Shown here piece after piece: positions 6,614 to 9,802 of a stretch of DNA of 9,802 nt; position 1 is the stretch's first letter, and each line of letters begins with the position of its first letter. The stretch spans positions 1 to 9,802 of the forward strand of contig JAHINZ010000279.1 in assembly GCA_018895795.1 (NCBI GenBank). Direction: 5' to 3'. This stretch comes from Alphaproteobacteria bacterium. Its GTDB lineage: Bacteria; Pseudomonadota; Alphaproteobacteria; Caulobacterales; Caulobacteraceae. The notes below the pieces were generated by a model. That model saw only the letters and a list, made by a program, of their open reading frames with translations. It had not been told where the DNA came from and ran no database searches. The position numbers were made by a program, and so were the translations under genes.

Positions 6614-7438
6614 GTGCCTGACGCCATTGTGGACCTTGAGATCCAGCTTCTGCTGGAGGCGCTGTTTCAGCGCTATCACTACGACTTTCGCCACTATGCC
6701 CGTGCGTCGATCAAGCGACGCCTTGTGCTGGCGCGCGATCAACTAGGCTTTGGCAGCATCTCGGCGATGCAGGAACAGGTCCTGCACGACCCGGCCCTCC
6801 TGCCGCGCCTGCTCGGCTATCTCACCGTGCAGGTGAGCGAGATGTTCCGTGACCCGTCCTATTTCCGGGCGCTGCGCGAAAAGGTCCTGCCCCACCTGCG
6901 GACCTATCCGTCCCTGAAGGTCTGGATCGCGGGCTGCAGCGAAGGCGAGGAGCTCTATTCGCTGGCCATTCTGTTTCGGGAAGAGGGCTTATACGAGCGG
7001 ACGCTGTTCTACGCGACAGACATCAATCCAGACGCACTCAGCGCCGCGGAGGCTGGCGTCTATTCCCTCGATCGGATCCGGAAGTTCACCGAGAACCACC
7101 AGAAGTCAGGCGGCAAGTCGTCGCTGTCCGACTACTATACCGCCGACTACGGGCGCGCCGTCTTCGACAAGACCTTGCGTGAGCGCGTCGTGTTCTCCGA
7201 CCATAGCCTGGTGACAGACGCCGTCTTCGCCGAGATGCACCTGATCTCGTGCCGCAACGTGATGATCTATTTTGATCGGCTGCTGCAGGACCGGGCCATA
7301 GGTCTGTTCCGGGACTCGCTGGCCCGCAAGGCCTTCCTGGGTCTGGGCTCGAAGGAGAGTCTGCGCTTTTCCACCCACGCCGCCGCCTTTTCAGACTTCG
7401 TGCCCGAGGAAAAGATCTATCAAAGGCGCGAGCCATGA
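6614..7438 (+). CDS. cheR: CheR-type protein-glutamate O-methyltransferase
   Basis: A 274-residue SAM-dependent methyltransferase that methylates glutamate side chains, classically on chemoreceptors. It shows the helical CheR N-terminal domain, VSEMFRDPSYF (the TxFFRD-like motif before the catalytic domain), the SAM-binding loop AGCSEGEELYSLAI with G107, YATDIN (acidic SAM ribose contact), and CRNVMIYF at about 213-220 followed by LGLGSKESL. The GTG start lies nine bases after the kinase stop, with GGTGAG at 6600-6605 as a plausible ribosome site. A second GTG at 6629 is possible. The 3' end overlaps cheB by ATGA. No chemoreceptor, CheA, CheW or CheY is nearby, so the substrate is likely non-classical; the coiled coil of the preceding kinase is a candidate. 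Assignment to CheR is firm. Confidence 0.92.
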   Translation: MPDAIVDLEIQLLLEALFQRYHYDFRHYARASIKRRLVLARDQLGFGSISAMQEQVLHDPALLPRLLGYLTVQVSEMFRDPSYFRALREKVLPHLRTYPSLKVWIAGCSEGEELYSLAILFREEGLYERTLFYATDINPDALSAAEAGVYSLDRIRKFTENHQKSGGKSSLSDYYTADYGRAVFDKTLRERVVFSDHSLVTDAVFAEMHLISCRNVMIYFDRLLQDRAIGLFRDSLARKAFLGLGSKESLRFSTHAAAFSDFVPEEKIYQRREP

Positions 7439-8010
7439 GCCCGGCGCCGATCAGGGCGGTCGCGATCGGCGCGTCGGCCGGCGCCGTTCAGGCGCTGCAG
7501 ACCATCTTGCCCGCCCTCCCCGCCGATTATCGCCTTCCGGTGTTGGTGGTGGTGCACGTGCCTTCGGACCGCGACAATCAGTTGGCGCCCCTTCTGCGGG
7601 CCCAGTGCGCGGTGCCGGTCAGAGAGGCCGTGGACAAGGAACCTGTCGCCGCCGGCGTCATCTATTTCGCGCCGTCCGACTATCATCTGCTGGTTGAGAC
7701 AGAGGAAACCCTCGCCCTGTCGGCGGATGAGACCGTGAACTATTCTCGCCCGTCGATCGACGTGCTGTTCGAGAGCGCCGCGGACGCCTACGGAGATGGA
7801 CTGGTCGGCGTCATCCTGACCGGCGCCAATCACGACGGCGCCGCCGGCCTCAAGGCGATTGCGGACGCCGGCGGCCAGGTGATCGTCGAAGATCCGGGCG
7901 GCGCCTATGCGTCAGCCATGCCGCTTGCGGCGTTGGCGGCGTGCCCCAACGCCACGACCATGAACCTGGATGCGATCGCATCCTACCTCGCAAGCCTGGG
8001 GGCTCCATGA
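7435..8010 (+). CDS. cheB: Stand-alone CheB-type methylesterase domain (no receiver)
   Basis: At 191 residues this is only the C-terminal catalytic domain of CheB, which removes methyl groups from glutamate (and deamidates glutamine) on its target. The Ser-His-Asp triad is visible: S14 in IGASAGA, H41 in VVHVP and D134 in LTGANHDGA, where classical CheB has GMGxDGA. The RPSIDVLF motif and the MPLAALA segment also match. Classical CheB carries an N-terminal receiver that inhibits the esterase until phosphorylated; here it is absent, so control may come from another protein, such as the receiver domains encoded on either side. The ATG overlaps the cheR stop, and AAAGG at 7422-7426 is a good ribosome site. 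The 3' end overlaps the next gene by ATGA. Confidence 0.92.
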   Translation: MSPAPIRAVAIGASAGAVQALQTILPALPADYRLPVLVVVHVPSDRDNQLAPLLRAQCAVPVREAVDKEPVAAGVIYFAPSDYHLLVETEETLALSADETVNYSRPSIDVLFESAADAYGDGLVGVILTGANHDGAAGLKAIADAGGQVIVEDPGGAYASAMPLAALAACPNATTMNLDAIASYLASLGAP

Positions 8011-9167
8011 TGATCGCGGAAAAACCGATCAACTTCCTCCTCGTCGATGATCTCGAAGAGAACCTGCTGGCGCTTGAGGCCTTGCTTCAGCACGAGGGGC
8101 TTGTCTGTCTCAAGGCGCGGTCCGGGGAAGAGGCGCTGGAGCTGCTTTTGGCGCACGACATCGCGTTGGCGCTGCTCGACGTCCAGATGCCCGGCATGGA
8201 CGGCTTCGAACTGGCCGAATTCATGCGCGGGAATGCACGCGCGCGTCACACCCCGATCATCTTCGTAACCGCCGGCGCCGCCGATAGTCAGAGGCGTTTT
8301 CGCGGGTATGAGGCCGGCGCGGTGGACTTCATCCAGAAGCCTGTTGAGGCCGATATCCTGCGCAGCAAGGCCAAGGTGTTCTTCGAACTGCACAGACAGC
8401 GCCAGCAGATCGAACGCCAGCGCGACGAACTGGAGGTCGCCGCCCAGGCCCTGAAACGGGCCGATCGCCACAAGGACAGCTTCCTGGCGGTGTTAGCCCA
8501 CGAACTGCGCAATCCGGTCGCGGCCCTGAGCGGGGGGCTTCATCTGCTGGGCAAGGACGTTCCTCCTGAACGCGCCAAGGATATCCGTTCGCGCATGGAC
8601 CGGATGCTCACCCACCTCACCCATCTGGTCGACGACCTCCTCGACGTTTCGCGGGTCAGCCAAGGCAAGATTTCGCTGAAGAAGCAGCGGATCGCGCTGA
8701 GCGAAACGCTTCAGTCGGCGATCGATGCGAGCCAGCACAATCTCGACGCCGGGAATCATCGCTTCATCGTCGACATTCCCAGCGAAGCGATCTGGCTTGA
8801 CGCCGATCAGACGCGGGTGGCTCAGATCGTGTCTAATCTGCTCAACAACGCCGCCAAATACACACCCTCGGGTGGCGTGCTGACGCTGTCGGCGAGGGCC
8901 AGCGACGGCTTCGCCGAGATTAGGGTCGCGGACACCGGCGTCGGCATCGCCCCCGAGATGCAGCCCTGGATCTTCGAGATCTTCGCCCAGGTCGAGGATC
9001 ACCTCGCCAAGGCGCAAGGCGGCCTCGGGATCGGACTGGCGCTGGTCAAGCAGCTTGTCGCGCTCCACGACGGCACGATCCAGGTGGAGAGCGCTGGCAA
9101 GGACATGGGCAGCACCTTCAGTGTCCGGATTCCAATCGCGGTCGAGACGCTGACCAAATGCGATTGA
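8007..9167 (+). CDS. Soluble receiver-histidine kinase (REC-HisKA-HATPase)
   Basis: A 386-residue cytoplasmic protein without signal peptide or membrane helix. Its N-terminal receiver (about 8-123) has FLLVDD, phospho-acceptor D58 in ALLDVQMPGMDG, the Thr in IIFVTAG and Lys in FIQKPVE. A short coiled coil (about 125-155) leads to HisKA with H165 in AHELRNPV and a HATPase with SNLLNNAAKY, DTGVGIAP and GGLGIGLALVK. The receiver-first order suggests that phosphorylation by a partner, perhaps the 1144-residue kinase, controls its own kinase activity. I chose ATG at 8007 because it overlaps the cheB stop and follows GGGGG at 7998-8002; an in-frame ATG at 7941 would add 22 residues unlike the family. 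There is no output domain, so its target lies outside the window. Confidence 0.9.
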   Translation: MMIAEKPINFLLVDDLEENLLALEALLQHEGLVCLKARSGEEALELLLAHDIALALLDVQMPGMDGFELAEFMRGNARARHTPIIFVTAGAADSQRRFRGYEAGAVDFIQKPVEADILRSKAKVFFELHRQRQQIERQRDELEVAAQALKRADRHKDSFLAVLAHELRNPVAALSGGLHLLGKDVPPERAKDIRSRMDRMLTHLTHLVDDLLDVSRVSQGKISLKKQRIALSETLQSAIDASQHNLDAGNHRFIVDIPSEAIWLDADQTRVAQIVSNLLNNAAKYTPSGGVLTLSARASDGFAEIRVADTGVGIAPEMQPWIFEIFAQVEDHLAKAQGGLGIGLALVKQLVALHDGTIQVESAGKDMGSTFSVRIPIAVETLTKCD

Positions 9168-9172
9168 TTCCG

Positions 9173-9186
9173 CGGCTCCTGAGCCG
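9173..9186. terminator. Weak stem-loop between convergent genes
   Basis: CGGCT (9173-9177) and AGCCG (9182-9186) form a 5-bp stem with a 4-base loop six bases after the kinase stop codon. No T-run follows on either strand, so it would be an imperfect terminator. A second 5-bp stem (GCCTC 9242-9246, GAGGC 9255-9259) lies nearer the otsA end, also without T-run. The rest of the 130-base gap shows nothing clear. Confidence 0.25.
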
Positions 9187-9297
9187 TCGCCCAAAACAAG
9201 TGAGCGATCCCAAAGCCTAACGCGAGCATTTGCGAACCTTGGCCTCCGTCCACCGAGGCGATATTCGCATGGGCGGCGGATCGGGCTCAAGGTCACC

Positions 9298-9802
9298 CTA
9301 GTCAGGTTGCGGAGCCTGCAAGCTATGAACAAAGTTGTCTCGCCAGGCGGCGACGTCATCGCGCGAAACGCCATCCATCAGCCGCTCCCAGCGTTCGCGG
9401 CGCTCGGCGAGCGGCATGGCCAGCGCGCGGGTCAAGGCTTCGGACATATCCTCTCGGCTGAACGGATTGACGATCAGAGCGTCGGTCATCTGCTCAGCGG
9501 CGCCGGCGTAACGCGAAAGCACTAGAACGCCCGGATCTGCGGGGTCCTGCGCGGCGACATATTCCTTGGCTACCAGATTCATGCCATCGCGCAGCGGGGT
9601 GACCAAGCCGACGTGGGCCGCACGGTAGATCCCGGCCAGTTCGTCCCGGCGATAGGCGCGATTCACGTAGCGGATCGGCACCCATTCAACCGTGGCGTAG
9701 GCGCCGTTGATCCGCCCCGAGACTCCTTCCAGCCGGGCGCGGATCTCCTGATAGGCCTCGACTTCATCGCGGCTAGGGGTGGCGATCTGCAGCAGAAACA
9801 CC
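9298..9802 (-). CDS. otsA: Trehalose-6-phosphate synthase, C-terminal part (5' end cut by window)
   Basis: The frame runs from beyond base 9802 down to TAG at 9300-9298; about 168 residues, roughly the C-terminal third of the usual 460-490-residue enzyme, are visible. OtsA (GT20 family) joins UDP-glucose and glucose-6-phosphate to trehalose-6-phosphate, which OtsB then dephosphorylates. The diagnostic segment is TPLRDGMNLVAKEYVAAQ, whose Asp and Glu contact the donor sugar in this family, followed by GVLVLSRYAGAAEQ and VNPFSREDMSEAL. The open frame continues past the window edge, so no true start is visible; the GTG at 9801 is internal. It is convergent with the signalling operon. OtsA is often stress-induced in alphaproteobacteria through EcfG, but its promoter is outside the window. 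Confidence 0.95.
   Translation of the reverse strand, partial: VFLLQIATPSRDEVEAYQEIRARLEGVSGRINGAYATVEWVPIRYVNRAYRRDELAGIYRAAHVGLVTPLRDGMNLVAKEYVAAQDPADPGVLVLSRYAGAAEQMTDALIVNPFSREDMSEALTRALAMPLAERRERWERLMDGVSRDDVAAWRDNFVHSLQAPQPD

Noticed and set aside
7941..8006. Longer N-terminus for the receiver-kinase
   Set aside because: The added 22 residues lie inside cheB in another frame and do not resemble receiver starts; ATG at 8007 has a ribosome site and the operon's usual ATGA overlap.
1..9802. CRISPR arrays, insertion sequences, transposases or rRNA genes
   Set aside because: No regularly spaced repeats, transposase motifs, terminal repeats or rRNA segments were seen.

Overview
The window looks like chromosomal DNA of a GC-rich alphaproteobacterium, most likely Caulobacterales (Caulobacter or a close relative). 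I infer this from high GC, strong G/C third-position bias, ATGA/GTGA-overlapped genes, and the wording of the proteins (delta-prime subunit, TatD, metallo-hydrolase, CHASE3 hybrid kinase). A match to the alphaproteobacterial general-stress promoter consensus agrees. No named species can be proved from the sequence alone.

Layout. Positions 1-2206 hold the 3' part of a housekeeping operon on the + strand: the end of holB (DNA polymerase III delta-prime), a TatD-family metal-dependent hydrolase, and a PhnP-like metallo-beta-lactamase-fold hydrolase, joined by 4-base overlaps. Positions 2207-3169 are a 963-base region with no convincing protein gene but much structure: a 28-bp XerC/XerD (dif-like) site, a run of stem-loops ending in an intrinsic terminator (possible small RNA), a cluster of palindromes including one that embeds two GANTC (CcrM) sites, and a GGAAC-N16-CGTT promoter of the EcfG/SigT type. 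Positions 3170-9167 are a four-gene + strand signalling operon: a 1144-residue membrane hybrid histidine kinase (CHASE3, GAF, long coiled coil, HisKA, HATPase, three receiver domains), a CheR methyltransferase, a receiver-less CheB methylesterase, and a soluble receiver-HisKA-HATPase kinase. The 3' end of otsA (trehalose-6-phosphate synthase) converges from the - strand at 9298-9802.

How the parts may work together. The signalling operon contains the methylation and demethylation enzymes of chemotaxis but no methyl-accepting receptor, CheA, CheW or CheY. The natural in-operon candidate for a methylated substrate is the Glu/Gln-rich coiled coil of the large kinase. The kinase-CheR-CheB-receiver-kinase set could therefore be a stress-regulated, methylation-tuned multistep signalling module; this is an inference. 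The dif-like site suggests that the window lies at or near the replication terminus, which would make the 963-base gap the junction between the two replichores. The two most valuable items to check are the dif-like site with its neighbouring RNA-like structure, and the stress-promoter-driven kinase/CheR/CheB cassette.
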